The translations under genes were made by a program, and so were the position numbers. A model generated the notes under the pieces. That model was not told the origin of the DNA, ran no database searches, and saw only the letters and a program-made list of their open reading frames with translations. From assembly GCF_001584335.1 (NCBI RefSeq), contig NZ_LSBB01000019.1:1-64000 (forward strand): 64,000 nt of DNA, in the 5' to 3' direction. The stretch is from Bacillus atrophaeus (lineage in GTDB: Bacteria > Bacillota > Bacilli > Bacillales > Bacillaceae). Of the stretch, positions 49,188-60,401 are shown piece after piece (position 1 is the first letter of the stretch; every line of letters starts with the position of its first letter).

Positions 49188-49271
49188 TTACGCTATAATG
49201 AACAGATAAATAAGACCGATTAACAAAAAAAGTCCCGCTGCCGCGAGCAGCATTTTTGCAAGCTTTTCCAT
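49188..49271 (-). CDS. Putative 27-residue membrane peptide downstream of yshE
   Basis: ATG 49271, with GCGAGG 5 bases upstream, opens 27 codons to TAA: MEKLAKMLLAAAGLFLLI continuing GLIYLFIIA. It has a short amphipathic start and one hydrophobic helix. The pattern of charged start, AKMLL and then GLFLLIGLI recalls the N-terminal helix of small DUF2905 membrane proteins, but it ends before their second helix. It follows yshE by 14 bases and is immediately followed by a terminator, so it is probably transcribed with mutSB-yshE. Function unknown. Confidence 0.55.
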   Translation of the reverse strand: MEKLAKMLLAAAGLFLLIGLIYLFIIA

Positions 49272-49285
49272 TCATTCCTCGCCCC

Positions 49286-49690
49286 TTATATACCGGCTGC
49301 CACAACAAATGAGAGCCCGACGGATATGACAAATGAGATAAAGCCGACAGCCCGGTTATCATTCTCGATTTCTTTATCAATTTTAAAACGCGGCGTCAGA
49401 AATTCAAAAATAAAATAGCTGACAAGCAGCATAATAAAACCGTATACGCCCCAACCGATCATCTGCAAAAGAGAATTGTGCTGCGCAATGGAGTGCTGAA
49501 ACACATTCGCAATCCCCAAAATTTTTCCTCCGGTTGCCATTGCCACAGCGAGATTCCCTTTTTGGATTTCTTCCCAGTTTTTATAGGTTGTCACCAGCTC
49601 AAAGATACTCAAAAAGAGAACGAGGCACAGTACGGCCACACTGTAATAGGCAGCGATTTCAACAAGCTCGTTTTCCCAAAAATCACTCAT
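49286..49690 (-). CDS. yshE: DUF350 membrane protein YshE
   Basis: A 134-residue integral membrane protein with four hydrophobic segments. The DUF350 pattern is recognisable: YSVAVLCLVLFLSIFELVTTY, then NLAVAMATGGKILGIANVFQHSI, GVYGFIMLLVSYFIFEFLTPRFKID, and NRAVGFISFVISVGLSFVVAAGI, two copies of a two-helix unit. Function is unknown. It lies 14 bases after mutSB and is cotranscribed by position. Confidence 0.9.
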   Translation of the reverse strand: MSDFWENELVEIAAYYSVAVLCLVLFLSIFELVTTYKNWEEIQKGNLAVAMATGGKILGIANVFQHSIAQHNSLLQMIGWGVYGFIMLLVSYFIFEFLTPRFKIDKEIENDNRAVGFISFVISVGLSFVVAAGI

Positions 49691-49704
49691 GACGATACTC
49701 CCTT

Positions 49705-52062
49705 TTATTTTAATTCAACAATGGTAATTCCGGACCCGCCTTCTCCCGCTTCACCGAATCGGGAGTTCTTCACACTGCGGTGGTTTTTTAAAAGGTTCTG
49801 TACCCCTTTTCTTAAGGCGCCGGTTCCTTTGCCATGAATAATGGACACTCTCGGATAGCCGGCCAGAACCGCGTCGTCTAAATATTTTTCGACCCGGCTG
49901 AGGGCATTTTCGTAGCGTTCTCCGCGCAGATCCAGCTCCAAGGCCACATGGTAATCTTTCCCTTTGACCGCAGCGATTGTTTTTTCCTTTTTAGGTTCAG
50001 GAGAAGATTTCATAAACTCTAAATCTTTTTCTTTCACTTTCATTTTGAGAATGCCGATTTGGACATTCCATTCGCTGCTGCCTGTTTTTTCGAGCAAGGT
50101 ACCTTTTTGTCCGAAAGTCAGCACCTTCACTTCGTCTCCCGGCTTCAGCTCGCGTTTTTCTTTTTTCTGTTTTGGCGGCTGCTTTGATTTTTCAAATGCG
50201 GGCACGGCGTCTTCCAAGCGTTTTTTGGCGTTGATCAGCTCATGGTCCTTGAAGGATTTATGTTCTGATTTGATCAACCGCAGCTCATGAATGATGTCTT
50301 CCGCTTCTTTTGTCGCCGCATTTACTTTTTCAATCGCTTTTTGTTCCGCTTCTTCGAGCAATTTATCTTTTTTGCTGTTCAGCTCAATGATTTGCTGCTG
50401 GAGTTCTTTGTGAAGCGTTTCCGCTTCTTTTCTGATTGATTCTGTTTCTGATAGCTCTGCTTCTGCGCGCTTTTTGCTATGCTCAAGAGAGGCAATCATC
50501 GTATCGACTTCATTATGCTCGGCCGTCATTTCTGATTTCGCTTGTCCGATAATATGCTCCGGAAGGCCGAGACGCCTTGAGATTTCAAAAGCATTGCTTC
50601 GCCCGGGAACGCCGATTAAGAGCTTATAGGTCGGCGACAGTGTTTCAATGTTAAATTCAACGCTTGCGTTCATGACGCCGTTTCGATTATACCCGTATGC
50701 TTTTAATTCGGGATAATGGGTTGTCGCAATAACTCTGGCGTTTGTATGGTGCACCTCATCGAGAATGCTCATCGCGAGCGCCGCGCCTTCTTGCGGGTCC
50801 GTCCCCGCTCCAAGCTCGTCAAACAGCACAAGGCTGTTTTCATTGACACGCTCTAAAATGCCGACAATATTCACCATGTGGGATGAAAAGGTACTTAAGC
50901 TTTGTTCAATCGACTGCTCATCGCCGATATCTGCAAATACATGTTCAAAGACCGCCGCTTCCGATCCTTCTTCCGCAGGAATATGAAGGCCGGACTGCGC
51001 CATGACCGTTAACAACCCGAGTGTTTTTAAAGTAACGGTCTTCCCTCCGGTATTCGGCCCCGTAATCACGATTGTCGTGAAGTCGCCGCCCAGTTCAATG
51101 TCATTGGCAACGACTTGTTCTGGCGGGAGCAGCGGATGGCGCGCTTTTTTCAAACGAATAAAGCCCCTGTCATTGATAAGCGGTTTTGTTGCTTTGGATG
51201 CTTTGGCGTATTTCGCCTTTGCAAAAATGAAATCCAGCGTTTGCAGCACTTGCAGATTTTGAAAGAGCTCATGCGTGTGTTCTGCCGTATGCTCTGTCAG
51301 CTCCCGCAAAATTCGTTCGATCTCCTGTTTTTCTTTTACTTTCGCCTGCTGAAGAGAGTTATTCATATCGACAATCGCCTGCGGTTCAATGAATAGTGTC
51401 GCGCCTGAGGAGGAGGTGTCATGAACGATTCCTCCGTAGCTGGATCTGTATTCCTGTTTCACCGGTATAACAAATCGGTCGTTTCGAATCGTGACAATCG
51501 TATCCGACAGCATTTTAGACGCGGACGAGGAACGCAGCATAGACTCGAGGCGGTCTCTGATTCTTGACTCCAGCGTTCTGAGCTGGGTACGGATGCCTCT
51601 TAATGTTTCTGAAGCATGGTCGAGCACTTCACCGTAATCATCGATACACGAATTAATTTCCCGCTCTAATTCGGACAATCCGATTAGTTGTTCCGTATAT
51701 TGATTCAGGAGAGGAATCTCTACACCGTCCTCATACATTGACCCGAGGAAATTCTTCATCTGTTTCACGGCATACAGCAACCCCGAAATGTCCCGGAATT
51801 CCGCAGGGCTCAGCACGCTGCCGATTTCTGCGCGTTTTAAGGCGGCTCTGATATCTGTGACTCCGCCAAACGGAGCCTGTCCTCTCAGACGGATGACACT
51901 AGAAGCCTCGTCAACTTCCTCCAGCTGTTTTGTAATCTCTTCTATCGCCGTTGAAGGTTTTAATTCAAGGAGCTTCTCTTTTCCAAGCGAAGAAGCCGCA
52001 TGCTGGATAACCTGTTCTTTAACTTTATGAAATTCAAGCGATGATAAAACTTTCTGCTGCAC
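49705..52062 (-). CDS. mutSB: MutS2 family protein (MutSB)
   Basis: A 785-residue MutS2 protein. It has core/clamp domains with a long coiled coil in the N-terminal third, an ATPase domain with Walker [16 protein letters not shown] near 330 and Walker [21 protein letters not shown] near 405, a charged coiled-coil linker (530-640), and a C-terminal Smr nuclease domain with [12 protein letters not shown] near 715 and [13 protein letters not shown] near 745. MutS2 lacks the mismatch-recognition domain; in B. subtilis it acts on stalled or collided ribosomes and has been tied to recombination. It lies 20 bases after polX. Confidence 0.96.
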   Translation of the reverse strand: MQQKVLSSLEFHKVKEQVIQHAASSLGKEKLLELKPSTAIEEITKQLEEVDEASSVIRLRGQAPFGGVTDIRAALKRAEIGSVLSPAEFRDISGLLYAVKQMKNFLGSMYEDGVEIPLLNQYTEQLIGLSELEREINSCIDDYGEVLDHASETLRGIRTQLRTLESRIRDRLESMLRSSSASKMLSDTIVTIRNDRFVIPVKQEYRSSYGGIVHDTSSSGATLFIEPQAIVDMNNSLQQAKVKEKQEIERILRELTEHTAEHTHELFQNLQVLQTLDFIFAKAKYAKASKATKPLINDRGFIRLKKARHPLLPPEQVVANDIELGGDFTTIVITGPNTGGKTVTLKTLGLLTVMAQSGLHIPAEEGSEAAVFEHVFADIGDEQSIEQSLSTFSSHMVNIVGILERVNENSLVLFDELGAGTDPQEGAALAMSILDEVHHTNARVIATTHYPELKAYGYNRNGVMNASVEFNIETLSPTYKLLIGVPGRSNAFEISRRLGLPEHIIGQAKSEMTAEHNEVDTMIASLEHSKKRAEAELSETESIRKEAETLHKELQQQIIELNSKKDKLLEEAEQKAIEKVNAATKEAEDIIHELRLIKSEHKSFKDHELINAKKRLEDAVPAFEKSKQPPKQKKEKRELKPGDEVKVLTFGQKGTLLEKTGSSEWNVQIGILKMKVKEKDLEFMKSSPEPKKEKTIAAVKGKDYHVALELDLRGERYENALSRVEKYLDDAVLAGYPRVSIIHGKGTGALRKGVQNLLKNHRSVKNSRFGEAGEGGSGITIVELK

Positions 52063-52082
52063 GGTTGTGTGAGCCTCCTTAC

Positions 52083-53795
52083 TTAATCGTTGCGCTTCAG
52101 GAATGCCTTTACCTCTTTAAGTGACCGGGCATTTAAGACATGTTTCTTTTCAGTCCAGCCTTTGCGCGCGGCGGTTACGCCGGTTTTCATATCATTCAGC
52201 ATATCTATATTATGGGCATCGGTGTTGATCACCAATGTAACCCCATTGTCATTCGCCTTGATTAAATGCTCTGTCCGCAAATCGAGCCGCGCGGGATTCG
52301 CATTTAATTCCAAAGCCGTATTTGTTTTTTTCGCAAGTTCAATCAGCTGGTCGATATCAATCTGGTAGCCTGCCCGTCTGCCGATCAGACGCCCGGTCGG
52401 ATGCGCGATAATATCTACATGCTTACTCGTCAGGGCCTGTTCGAGCCTTTTCATAATGACGTGCTCCGGCTGATTAAAGCTTGAATGAATAGAAGCGATG
52501 ACAAGGTCCATTTCTGATAACATGTCATCGTCATAGTCAAGCGTCCCATCAGGAAGGATATCCATCTCGACACCTTTGAAAATATGGAAGTTTTCAAATT
52601 CAGCGTTCAGTGCGTCAATTTCCTTTGCCTGCAGCCGCAGCCTTTCCGCCGTCAGCCCGTTTGCGACTTTCAGATATTGTGAGTGATCGGTAATCGCCAT
52701 ATACTCATAGCCTTTTTCCATACAGGCTTTCGCCATTTCTCTGATGGAAAACGCCCCGTCGCTCCATGCCGAGTGCATGTGAAGGTCTCCCTTTATATCA
52801 TGCGTCTCTATCAGTTCAATCCCATCATGATAGGTATCCACCTCTTGTCCGCTCTCACGAATCTCCGGCGGAATCAGCGGCAAACCGAAATGCGCGTAAA
52901 AGGCCTGTTCACTCGGAAAAGTTTTAACCTCTCCGGTTTCGACTGTTTCCACGCCGTATTCACTGATTCTTTCGCCGCGTTCCTTGGCAATCTGGCGCAT
53001 TTTAATGTTATGGTCCTTTGAGCCGGTAAAATGGTGAAGCGTTGTCGGAAACTGTTCCTCCGTGACAAGGCGGAAATCCACACTCGTTTCATATTCAAAA
53101 GAAAGAATGACAGAAACCTTGGTGTCTCCGCTTGCGATGACACTCTTAATAGTTGGAAGCTTCAGCAGCTGCTCTCTTACTTCAGCGGGATTGTCAGTCG
53201 CAATAATATAATCAAGGTCTTTTACTGTTTCTCTCGCTCTGCGGAGGCTTCCGGCGCGGGAAAATTTGATAATGTCCGTAAAACCGGACAAGTGCTCTTC
53301 AATTTCACCAGCCACACTGAGCGCGTAGCCGATCGGAAAGCGTTCAGGCTGTGTGCCCGCTTCTCCGAGTGCCTGCAATATTTTTTCTTCGGTTTTTTTA
53401 CCGAATCCGGCAAGGCCTTGGACCTTCTGCTGCTCGCATGCTTCTTTCAGCGAGTCAGCATCATGAACGCCCAGCTCTTTATAAAGCTTGGCGATCTTTT
53501 TTCCGCCCAGCCCCGGAAGTTTCAATAAAGGCACCAATCCTTCCGGAACTTCTTCTTTCAGCTTCTCAAGAGTGCCCGACGTCCCTTCATCCATATACTC
53601 TTTGATGACGCTGTATGTTCCTTTTCCTATGCCTGAAAGCGACATCATATTGTCCATTTCCGACAAACTGCGGTCATCCTGTTCTAAAGCGGCCGCCGCT
53701 TTTCGGAAGGCGGCTATTTTAAACGGGTTGTCCCCTTTTAGTTCCATGTATACTGCAATCGTTTCAAGCAGCTTAATAATATCTTTTTTATGCAT
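52083..53795 (-). CDS. polX: Family X DNA polymerase with PHP exonuclease domain
   Basis: A 570-residue repair polymerase (formerly YshC) from ATG 53795 ([20 protein letters not shown]). The N-terminal helix-hairpin-helix region includes [17 protein letters not shown] near 90. The polymerase palm has [19 protein letters not shown] near 185, whose DxD aspartates with SVDFRLV bind metal. The C-terminal PHP domain, [16 protein letters not shown] near 338 with THAHN- and AHPTGRL-type clusters further on, carries Mn-dependent 3'-5' exonuclease activity in the B. subtilis enzyme. It heads the mutSB-yshE operon. Confidence 0.96.
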   Translation of the reverse strand: MHKKDIIKLLETIAVYMELKGDNPFKIAAFRKAAAALEQDDRSLSEMDNMMSLSGIGKGTYSVIKEYMDEGTSGTLEKLKEEVPEGLVPLLKLPGLGGKKIAKLYKELGVHDADSLKEACEQQKVQGLAGFGKKTEEKILQALGEAGTQPERFPIGYALSVAGEIEEHLSGFTDIIKFSRAGSLRRARETVKDLDYIIATDNPAEVREQLLKLPTIKSVIASGDTKVSVILSFEYETSVDFRLVTEEQFPTTLHHFTGSKDHNIKMRQIAKERGERISEYGVETVETGEVKTFPSEQAFYAHFGLPLIPPEIRESGQEVDTYHDGIELIETHDIKGDLHMHSAWSDGAFSIREMAKACMEKGYEYMAITDHSQYLKVANGLTAERLRLQAKEIDALNAEFENFHIFKGVEMDILPDGTLDYDDDMLSEMDLVIASIHSSFNQPEHVIMKRLEQALTSKHVDIIAHPTGRLIGRRAGYQIDIDQLIELAKKTNTALELNANPARLDLRTEHLIKANDNGVTLVINTDAHNIDMLNDMKTGVTAARKGWTEKKHVLNARSLKEVKAFLKRND

Positions 53796-53886
53796 TTTAC
53801 AACCCCCAGACATTCACACGTTTCCTGCTTCTCATCATACAAATTTTTTTCATATGGCACAACAAACTTACAATACAAAACCGCTT

Positions 53887-53919
53887 TAAAAAAACTTCTC
53901 CGGGCAAGAGAAGTTTTTA
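53887..53919 (-). terminator. Terminator of zapA-yshB
   Basis: AAAACTTCTC/GAGAAGTTTT hairpin with a 7-base loop and T-run on the minus strand, overlapping the yshB stop. polX therefore begins a new transcript in the 53796-53886 gap. Confidence 0.82.
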
Positions 53920-54450
53920 TCCGCCGTATTGCGCCCACAGCTCTTGTACAAGCCCTGACAAATACGGTGTATGGTGTATAATGACGTTTGCCAGAGACGA
54001 TTGCCCCATCATTTGCTGAACGGCATCCACAGGAAGAACCGATGCCACATAAAGCAACACAAACGTAAATAGATAGATTTCCAAAAAGCCGAGAACCGCG
54101 CCAAGCGCTTTATTGATTTGTTTAATAACGGGTATACTCGCGACGATATTTAAGAACGACCCGATGATTCTGAGCAAAATCTTGGCGATAATGAATAGAA
54201 TCACAAACGCGATCGCATTATAATACGCCGTTTCCAAATTCCCCGAGAAAAAGGAGAGCGCCTCTTGGCCCCCGGTAAAATCAGGCGCGGGTATCCATTT
54301 CAGATTCGGCGCTACATTTTTGTAAAAAAGCGCCGCGAACGCAATCGAGAGGATAAAGCTCGTTAAATAAATAAATTGAAGAATAAATCCTCTCCTCAGT
54401 CCCATAAATGTGCCCATCAGGAGCAAAATCAAGATGATGATATCTATCAT
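53917..54450 (-). CDS. yshB: CvpA-family membrane protein YshB
   Basis: A 177-residue protein with four predicted transmembrane helices (about 1-20, 26-45, 75-97, 110-135): DIIILILLLMGTFMGLRRGFILQ at the start is the CvpA motif with the conserved GLRRG. CvpA proteins are tied to colicin V export in Escherichia coli, but their role in Bacillus is unclear. It follows zapA by 6 bases and forms a two-gene unit with it. Confidence 0.92.
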   Translation of the reverse strand: MIDIIILILLLMGTFMGLRRGFILQFIYLTSFILSIAFAALFYKNVAPNLKWIPAPDFTGGQEALSFFSGNLETAYYNAIAFVILFIIAKILLRIIGSFLNIVASIPVIKQINKALGAVLGFLEIYLFTFVLLYVASVLPVDAVQQMMGQSSLANVIIHHTPYLSGLVQELWAQYGG

Positions 54451-54456
54451 AGTTGT

Positions 54457-54714
54457 TCAATCCTTTTCTTTAAGCTGACGCTCCAGTTTTTCGTATTCCT
54501 CTTTTAATTTAATGTAATCATGCACAACATTTACCGCCGTCAGCACAGCGAGTTTATTTATATCCAAATATGGATTTTTTTCATTCATTTCTCTCATTTT
54601 ATCATCGACAATTCCAGCCACATGCCGCATGTGCGCCTTGCTTTCTTCACCGATAATGGTGAAGTGCTGACCGTAAATGTCAACTGTCGTTTTCGCTTTT
54701 CTGCCGTCAGACAA
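54457..54714 (-). CDS. zapA: ZapA, FtsZ-ring associated protein
   Basis: An 85-residue cell-division protein that bundles FtsZ filaments (formerly YshA). The N-terminal globular part has [33 protein letters not shown], followed by a C-terminal coiled coil ([19 protein letters not shown]). GGAGG precedes the start. It is divergent from rnhC and is the first gene of the zapA-yshB unit. Confidence 0.95.
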   Translation of the reverse strand: MSDGRKAKTTVDIYGQHFTIIGEESKAHMRHVAGIVDDKMREMNEKNPYLDINKLAVLTAVNVVHDYIKLKEEYEKLERQLKEKD

Positions 54715-54847
54715 CGTTTCTCCTCCATTCCGTGAGAATCCTAGTTCTTATCATACCATGTTTATCAATTGAATGGAAAGACGAGCCTCGCACTGTTATG
54801 ATACACTGGTATATACAGTGAAAAGTGTAAAAAAAGGAGATTGCTAC

Positions 54848-55789
54848 GTGTCCCATTCAGTGATAAAAGTATCAAAATCTGTTATTGAACAAATGAGAGC
54901 GTCTTATGGCAGCTCTCTTAGCCCATCTGTCCCTCAAGGAGCCGTTTTTCAGGCAAAGCCCCCCGGCTGTACCATTACAGCTTATCAATCCGGCAAGGTT
55001 TTGTTTCAGGGAAAAAACGCCGCCGCAGAATCCGGACGCTGGGGAACTGCAGAAGCACCGAAGGAAAAAAAGACAGCCGTAAAAAAAGCGGCAGATCCGC
55101 GCTACGTACCGCCTCAAACGATCGGAATGATGTCAGTCATCGGCTCTGATGAAGTCGGGACAGGCGATTATTTCGGCCCTATGACTGTCGCTTGCGCGTA
55201 TGTTGATAAATCCAAGCTCGCTTTAATGAAGGAACTCGGTGTAAAGGATTCAAAACACTTAAAGGACCCGCAAATTATCGAAATCGCCAAAAGCCTGATC
55301 AAAACCATTCCCTACAGCCTGCTGATTCTGAACAATGAAAAGTACAACAAGCTGCAGGAAAAAGGCATGAGCCAGGGAAAAATGAAAGCACTCCTGCACA
55401 ATCAGGCAATCGGACATCTATTAAAAAAAATGGACGGCATAAAGCCGGAAGCGATTCTCATTGACCAATTCGCAGAGCCTAGCATTTACTTTAAGCATCT
55501 GGCCGGCAAAGACATCGTGAAAGAACGGACTTATTTCAGCACAAAAGCGGAGGGCATTCACCTGTCCGTCGCCGCTGCCTCAATTATCGCGAGGTACTCC
55601 TTCTTAATGGAGATGGATAAACTCTCGCGCGAAGCAGGAATGGTGATTCCCAAAGGAGCCGGCCCGCACGTTGATGAAGCTTGCGCAAAACTGATATTGA
55701 AAAAAGGAGAAAGCGCGCTCAGGACGTTTACAAAGCTTCATTTTGCAAATACACAGAAGGCGAAGCGCCTTGTTGAGCGTAAACGCTGA
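54848..55789 (+). CDS. rnhC: Ribonuclease HIII
   Basis: Cleaves RNA in RNA-DNA hybrids. It has 313 residues from GTG 54848 (SHSVIKVSKSVIEQMRASYG follows), with AGGAG 8 bases upstream; the longer in-frame reading from 54773 overlaps the zapA promoter side. The N-terminal TBP-like domain (residues 1-85) is the mark of RNase HIII. The catalytic core carries GSDEVGTGDYFGPMTVAC near 95-112 (DEG...D acidic residues), a conserved IDQFAEP segment near 202 and SVAAASIIARYSFL near 240. Confidence 0.96.
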   Translation: MSHSVIKVSKSVIEQMRASYGSSLSPSVPQGAVFQAKPPGCTITAYQSGKVLFQGKNAAAESGRWGTAEAPKEKKTAVKKAADPRYVPPQTIGMMSVIGSDEVGTGDYFGPMTVACAYVDKSKLALMKELGVKDSKHLKDPQIIEIAKSLIKTIPYSLLILNNEKYNKLQEKGMSQGKMKALLHNQAIGHLLKKMDGIKPEAILIDQFAEPSIYFKHLAGKDIVKERTYFSTKAEGIHLSVAAASIIARYSFLMEMDKLSREAGMVIPKGAGPHVDEACAKLILKKGESALRTFTKLHFANTQKAKRLVERKR

Positions 55790-55795
55790 CCGCAT

Positions 55796-55829
55796 AAAAA
55801 AGCTTGCAGATTTCTCTGCAAGCTTTTTA
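55796..55829. terminator. Bidirectional terminator between rnhC and pheT
   Basis: AAGCTTGCAGA/TCTGCAAGCTT perfect stem with TTTC loop, A-run on the left and T-run on the right, between the two converging stops. Confidence 0.9.
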
Positions 55830-55830
55830 T

Positions 55831-58245
55831 TTAGCCTCTTAAAACAGCCTGATACTTTTCTTCCAAAGCTTTCAGCACTTTTTCATGTGCTTTTGTCACT
55901 TCTTCTTCAGTCAATGTTTGTTCAGGGTTTAAGTATTGAAGCGAGAAGGCGACGGATTTTTTGCCTTTTTCCATATGCTCACCTTCGTATACATCAAAGA
56001 CGGATACTTCTTTCAGAAGCTTTCCTCCCGCTTCTTTAATGACACTTTCAAGCTGTCCGCTTGAGATCGCTGTGTCTGTGACGAGCGCGATGTCACGTGT
56101 AACGGATGGATATCTCGGAATAGCCGTGTACACAACAGGCTCTGTTTCCGCTGTTAACAGCGCGTGAAGGTCAAGCTCGAATACATATGTTTCTTTCAAA
56201 TCAAGTTCTTTTTCCATTGTCGGATGCACTTGGCCGATAAAACCGACCAGCGAGCCGTTCAACAAAATATTCGCCGTCCTGCCGGGATGCATGTTTTTAC
56301 GCTCTGACTGGACAAATTCAATGCTCGTAAGCATATTTAATTTATCTAACAGCCCTTCTACGATCCCTTTCACCACATAGAAATCAACCGGCTTTTTCTC
56401 GCCTTGCCATAGATTTTTATGCCACAATCCGGTTACCGCTCCCGCGACGCGTTCTTTCTCCACCGGCTTTGTGTTCTCCTCCTTCGTTAAGAACACGGAA
56501 CCGACTTCGTACAGCGCTACTGAATCAGTCTGTCTCGCCAAGTTGTAAGAAACGGATTCAAGCAGATTCGGAATCAGGCTGTGTCTGAGAATGCTTCTTT
56601 CTTCACTCATCGGAAGAGACAGCTTGGTGTGAAGTGATTTTTCAATCGCAAATGCGGCTGCTTTTTTTTCATTGGTTAATGAGTATGTCGTCGCTTGTGA
56701 TAAGCCCGCTCCTTCAAGGAAACGTCTGACTTTTCGGCGTTTCGCCTGATATGGCGTCAATCCGCCTGTCGTTCCCTCCGTTTCAGGAAGTGTCGACGGA
56801 ATATTATCATAACCGTACAGTCTTGCCGCTTCTTCAATAAGATCCTCTTCGATTTTAATATCGCCCCGGCGTGAAGGAACCGTTACAATCAGCAGGTCTT
56901 GTGCTTCTCCGACTGCAAAGCCGAGCCTTTGGTAAATACTGATCATTTCTTCTTTGCTGATCGTCATGCCGAGCACATTGTTGACTTTTTCAACAGAAAC
57001 ATGAATGTTATTGGCTTCGATTGTCAAATGGTTTTCTTCCGCTGTGCCTGACAGAACTTCTCCGCCTGCATACAGATGGATAAGCTGCGCAGCACGTTCA
57101 GCGGCAAGCCGGACACGCGCCGGGTCGATTCCTTTTTCAAATCTTACGCTTGATTCGCTTCTCAGGCCAAGATCTTTAGACGCTTTGCGGACCGTCTGCC
57201 CATTGAAGTATGCGGCTTCTAGCAAAATCGTGGTTGTATCGTCCCGAACCTCTGATTCCGCTCCGCCCATAACGCCGGCCACAGCCTGGGCTTTTGATCC
57301 GTTTGTGATGACAAGGTGATCTGCGGAAAGCTTTCTTTCTTGATCATCCAGCGTGAGAAGTGTTTCATTTTCAGCCGCCTTTCGAATGACAACTTCCTTT
57401 GAGCCGAAGCGGTCATAATCAAAAGCGTGGAGCGGCTGACCGTATTCCAATAGAACAAAGTTGGTAATGTCAACTACGTTATTGTGCGGGCGGATGCCTG
57501 CATTCATAAGCTTCGTCTGCATCCAAAGCGGTGACGGAGCAATTTTTACATTTTTAATGATTTTTGCCGTATATAACGGATTCGCTTCATGGTCTTCAAT
57601 TTTCACTGAAATATAGTCAGCTGCTTTTTCAGCACCTTCTGCATAATCCGTTTGCGGAAGTTTGACCTCAGCTTCTAAAATCGCCGCGACTTCATATGCG
57701 ACACCAAGCATATTCATTGCGTCTGCGCGGTTTGGTGTAAGTCCGAGCTCTAAAATCGCATCGTCAAGCTGAAGGGCTGCTAATGCGTCGCTTCCCGCTT
57801 CCGCCTCATTCGGAAAAACGAAGATGCCTTCCGCATATTCCTTCGGCACAAGCTTGCCCTCAACGCCAAGCTCCTGAAGAGAACAAATCATTCCGTTTGA
57901 CTCTTCACCGCGCAGCTTCGCTTTTTTAATTTTAAAATTGCCCGGAAGCACCGCACCGACTGTCGCGACGGCAACTTTCTGCCCTTTCTCGACATTTGGC
58001 GCTCCGCAAATGATTTGTACAGGTTCGTCTGCGCCGATATCCACAAGACACTTATTCAGCTTGTCAGCATTCGGGTGCTGTTCGCGTTCAAGCACATGTC
58101 CGATGACAACGCCTTTGATGCCTTCCCCCTTGTACTCGATGCCTTCTACTTCAATACCTGTTCTCGTAATTTTTTCAGCAAGAACAGACGGGTCCATGCC
58201 TTTTAGATCAACATAATCTTCTAACCATCTATAAGAAACAAACAT
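55831..58245 (-). CDS. pheT: Phenylalanyl-tRNA synthetase beta subunit
   Basis: Large subunit of the alpha2beta2 synthetase. It has 804 residues. In order it has an EMAP/tRNA-binding OB fold ([26 protein letters not shown] near 45-75), the B3/4 editing domain (near 210-390, with [10 protein letters not shown]), the B5 domain (around 405-480), a catalytically inactive core and the C-terminal ferredoxin-like anticodon domain ([21 protein letters not shown] near 712). It follows pheS by 15 bases. Its terminator is shared with rnhC. Confidence 0.98.
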   Translation of the reverse strand: MFVSYRWLEDYVDLKGMDPSVLAEKITRTGIEVEGIEYKGEGIKGVVIGHVLEREQHPNADKLNKCLVDIGADEPVQIICGAPNVEKGQKVAVATVGAVLPGNFKIKKAKLRGEESNGMICSLQELGVEGKLVPKEYAEGIFVFPNEAEAGSDALAALQLDDAILELGLTPNRADAMNMLGVAYEVAAILEAEVKLPQTDYAEGAEKAADYISVKIEDHEANPLYTAKIIKNVKIAPSPLWMQTKLMNAGIRPHNNVVDITNFVLLEYGQPLHAFDYDRFGSKEVVIRKAAENETLLTLDDQERKLSADHLVITNGSKAQAVAGVMGGAESEVRDDTTTILLEAAYFNGQTVRKASKDLGLRSESSVRFEKGIDPARVRLAAERAAQLIHLYAGGEVLSGTAEENHLTIEANNIHVSVEKVNNVLGMTISKEEMISIYQRLGFAVGEAQDLLIVTVPSRRGDIKIEEDLIEEAARLYGYDNIPSTLPETEGTTGGLTPYQAKRRKVRRFLEGAGLSQATTYSLTNEKKAAAFAIEKSLHTKLSLPMSEERSILRHSLIPNLLESVSYNLARQTDSVALYEVGSVFLTKEENTKPVEKERVAGAVTGLWHKNLWQGEKKPVDFYVVKGIVEGLLDKLNMLTSIEFVQSERKNMHPGRTANILLNGSLVGFIGQVHPTMEKELDLKETYVFELDLHALLTAETEPVVYTAIPRYPSVTRDIALVTDTAISSGQLESVIKEAGGKLLKEVSVFDVYEGEHMEKGKKSVAFSLQYLNPEQTLTEEEVTKAHEKVLKALEEKYQAVLRG

Positions 58246-58260
58246 CCTTACATCCTCCTC

Positions 58261-59295
58261 TTACGCCTGTTTAAACTGCGAAATGAATCTGACATCGTTT
58301 GTATAGAAATGGCGGATATCATCAATGCCGTATTTCAGCATGGCGATCCGTTCAACGCCCATTCCAAAAGCAAAGCCTTGGTATTCTTCAGGGTCAAAGC
58401 CGGCCATTTGAAGCACGTTCGGATGAACCATTCCGGCTCCCAAAATTTCAATCCAGCCCGTACCTTTACATACCGAGCAGCCTGTTCCTCCGCATTTAAA
58501 GCACGTCACATCCACTTCTACCGAAGGCTCAGTGAAAGGGAAGAAACTTGGGCGAAGTCTGATTTCACGATCTTCCCCAAACATTTTTTTAGCAACCAAT
58601 TCAAGGGTTCCTTTTAAATCGCTCATTCTGATATTGCGATCAACGACAAGCCCTTCAATCTGCATAAATTGGTGGGAGTGTGTCGCGTCATCATTATCGC
58701 GGCGGTACACTTTACCCGGACAAATGATTTTCACAGGGCCTTTTCCTTTATGCTTTTCCATCGTGCGTGTCTGAACGGGTGAGGTCTGCGTTCTCATCAG
58801 CGTCTCTTCTGTGATGTAAAAGCTGTCCTGCATATCGCGTGCAGGGTGTTCTTTCGGAAGATTGAGCGCTTCAAAGTTGTAATAATCCGTTTCCACTTCA
58901 GGACCTTCTTCAACGGTATATCCCATGCCGATAAACAAATCTTCAAGCTCTTCAATGACCACTGTGAGAGGATGCCGCCCGCCGCTTTTGGCCGGATTTC
59001 CCGGCAGTGTGACATCAATCGTCTGGCCTGCCAGTTTCTTTTTCATTTCTTCTTCTTCAAGGGCGGCGTTCTTTTCAGAAATCGCGGACGCGATGCGTTC
59101 TCTTACTTCATTGGCGAGGGCGCCCATTTTCGGCCGTTCCTCAGCAGAAAGCTTTCCCATTCCGCGAAGCACTTCTGTGATCGGCCCTTTTTTTCCGAGG
59201 TATTGCACCCGAATGTCGTTGACATCTTTTAATGAGCTTGCTGCTTCTACTTTTTCTACAGCTTCAAGTTCAAGCTGTTTTAGCTTTTCTTCCAT
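58261..59295 (-). CDS. pheS: Phenylalanyl-tRNA synthetase alpha subunit
   Basis: Catalytic class II subunit of 344 residues from ATG 59295 ([20 protein letters not shown]); GGAGG is 7 bases upstream, whereas the preceding ATG is only 4 away. It has an N-terminal coiled coil (1-80), motif 2 [25 protein letters not shown] near 205, motif 3 [22 protein letters not shown] near 308, and the cysteine cluster [17 protein letters not shown] near 268. Its transcription is controlled by a Phe-specific T-box leader. Confidence 0.98.
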   Translation of the reverse strand: MEEKLKQLELEAVEKVEAASSLKDVNDIRVQYLGKKGPITEVLRGMGKLSAEERPKMGALANEVRERIASAISEKNAALEEEEMKKKLAGQTIDVTLPGNPAKSGGRHPLTVVIEELEDLFIGMGYTVEEGPEVETDYYNFEALNLPKEHPARDMQDSFYITEETLMRTQTSPVQTRTMEKHKGKGPVKIICPGKVYRRDNDDATHSHQFMQIEGLVVDRNIRMSDLKGTLELVAKKMFGEDREIRLRPSFFPFTEPSVEVDVTCFKCGGTGCSVCKGTGWIEILGAGMVHPNVLQMAGFDPEEYQGFAFGMGVERIAMLKYGIDDIRHFYTNDVRFISQFKQA

Positions 59296-59350
59296 CATGT
59301 ATCCTCCTTTTATGTAAAACCGTACTCGTGTCATATGTCTATAGAAAACA

Positions 59351-59617
59351 AAAAAACCCGCCCCTTATACAAGGGACGAGTTGTGGCCGCGGTACCACCC
59401 TTTTTTGGACAGACTGATCTGTTCTTAGCTTCATTGACATAACGGAAACTCAAGTTCCGGTTCACCTTTACGCGCGTATGGCGCGGTCCCGGCGACAACT
59501 CAAGAGGTGAAATCATTCCCGGCTGCAATAAAAATGCTTTCAGTCAGCGGCATTTTTTCCCTGTAAGGCAGCTTTGTAAGAAATGGATGTCCTCTGTCAC
59601 GGTTTTTAAAAATATTA
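59351..59617 (-). promoter_or_regulatory. T-box leader of pheST (phenylalanine-specific)
   Basis: T-box core GGGTGGTACCGCGG on the minus strand at 59387-59400 is followed by a terminator hairpin (CTCGTCCCTT/AAGGGGCGGG then T7) at 59351-59380. A TTC triplet at 59509-59511 lies in the position expected for a Phe specifier, near a GAATGA segment. The leader is about 320 bases from the predicted start to pheS. Uncharged tRNA-Phe should allow readthrough. Confidence 0.9.
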
Positions 59618-59623
59618 CTACCT

Positions 59624-59652
59624 ATTATAGTGAAATTCACGCATCAGCGCAA
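59624..59652 (-). promoter_or_regulatory. pheST promoter
   Basis: On the minus strand TTGCGC (59647-59652), 17 bases, TATAAT (59624-59629), right after the ysgA stop. Confidence 0.72.
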
Positions 59653-59654
59653 CA

Positions 59655-60401
59655 CTATCCTCGTAAGTGGTACAGCAGGACGGCAGCGGCAATCGCCACG
59701 TTCAGCGATTCGGCCTGTCCGTATAGAGGCACGTACAAGTTCAAGTCGGTTTTTTCTAAAATAGCTGAGTCGACGCCTGCCCCCTCATTGCCGACAATTA
59801 AAGCGAATGAGCCTATCGGCGCGGTCTCCTGAAAGGCTGATCCGTTTTGAAGCGATGTCCCGTACACCTTAACGCCGCTTGCTTTCAATTCCTCAATGAA
59901 AACGTGCAAATTCCGTTTGACAATCGGAATATGAAAATGGGACCCTTGTGCGGATCGCAGTGTTTTTCCATTATAGGCGTCTACTGTGCCGTCTCCGATC
60001 ACCACCGCATCCATCCCGGCGGCATCAGCCGTGCGAATCATCGTTCCAAGATTGCCAGGATCTTGCACGGCATCTATCAGCAAAAGCCGCTTATAAGAAG
60101 TAAGGCTATCCTCAGGCATGCGGCACACAGCGGCAATCTGCTGCGGCGTTTCAGTCTCTGTCACAGCGGAAAACGCGTCTTCACTTAAGATGTAGCAATG
60201 AATGGACATGTCCAGATCGGGGGGAATTTCCCCTTCGTCCTTGACGAGAATTTCCTTTACAGCGCCCTCAGTTTTCAGCGCTTCTTCTACAAGGTGTTCC
60301 CCTTCTATAAGAAATGTATTTGTTTTTGTTCGTTCTTTTTTCGTGTGAAGCTTTTTCCAGTCCTTCACTTTTTGGTTTTTGGCCGAATCAATTCGTTTCA
60401 C
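59655..60401 (-). CDS. ysgA: 23S rRNA 2'-O-methyltransferase (SpoU/TrmH family), YsgA/RlmP
   Basis: A 248-residue SPOUT methyltransferase. The N-terminal substrate-binding domain contains FLIEGEHLVEEAL near 31. The knotted catalytic domain has motif 1 DAVQDPGNLGTMIRTADAAG (near 108-128), motif 2 LIVGNEGAGVD near 197 and motif 3 YVPLYGQAESLNVAIAAAVLLY near 220. In B. subtilis YsgA has been reported to methylate a guanosine in the 23S A-loop and was renamed RlmP. The start is GTG 60401 with AAGGAGAG about 11 bases upstream. It is upstream of pheS but separated by the pheST promoter. Confidence 0.93.
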   Translation of the reverse strand: MKRIDSAKNQKVKDWKKLHTKKERTKTNTFLIEGEHLVEEALKTEGAVKEILVKDEGEIPPDLDMSIHCYILSEDAFSAVTETETPQQIAAVCRMPEDSLTSYKRLLLIDAVQDPGNLGTMIRTADAAGMDAVVIGDGTVDAYNGKTLRSAQGSHFHIPIVKRNLHVFIEELKASGVKVYGTSLQNGSAFQETAPIGSFALIVGNEGAGVDSAILEKTDLNLYVPLYGQAESLNVAIAAAVLLYHLRG

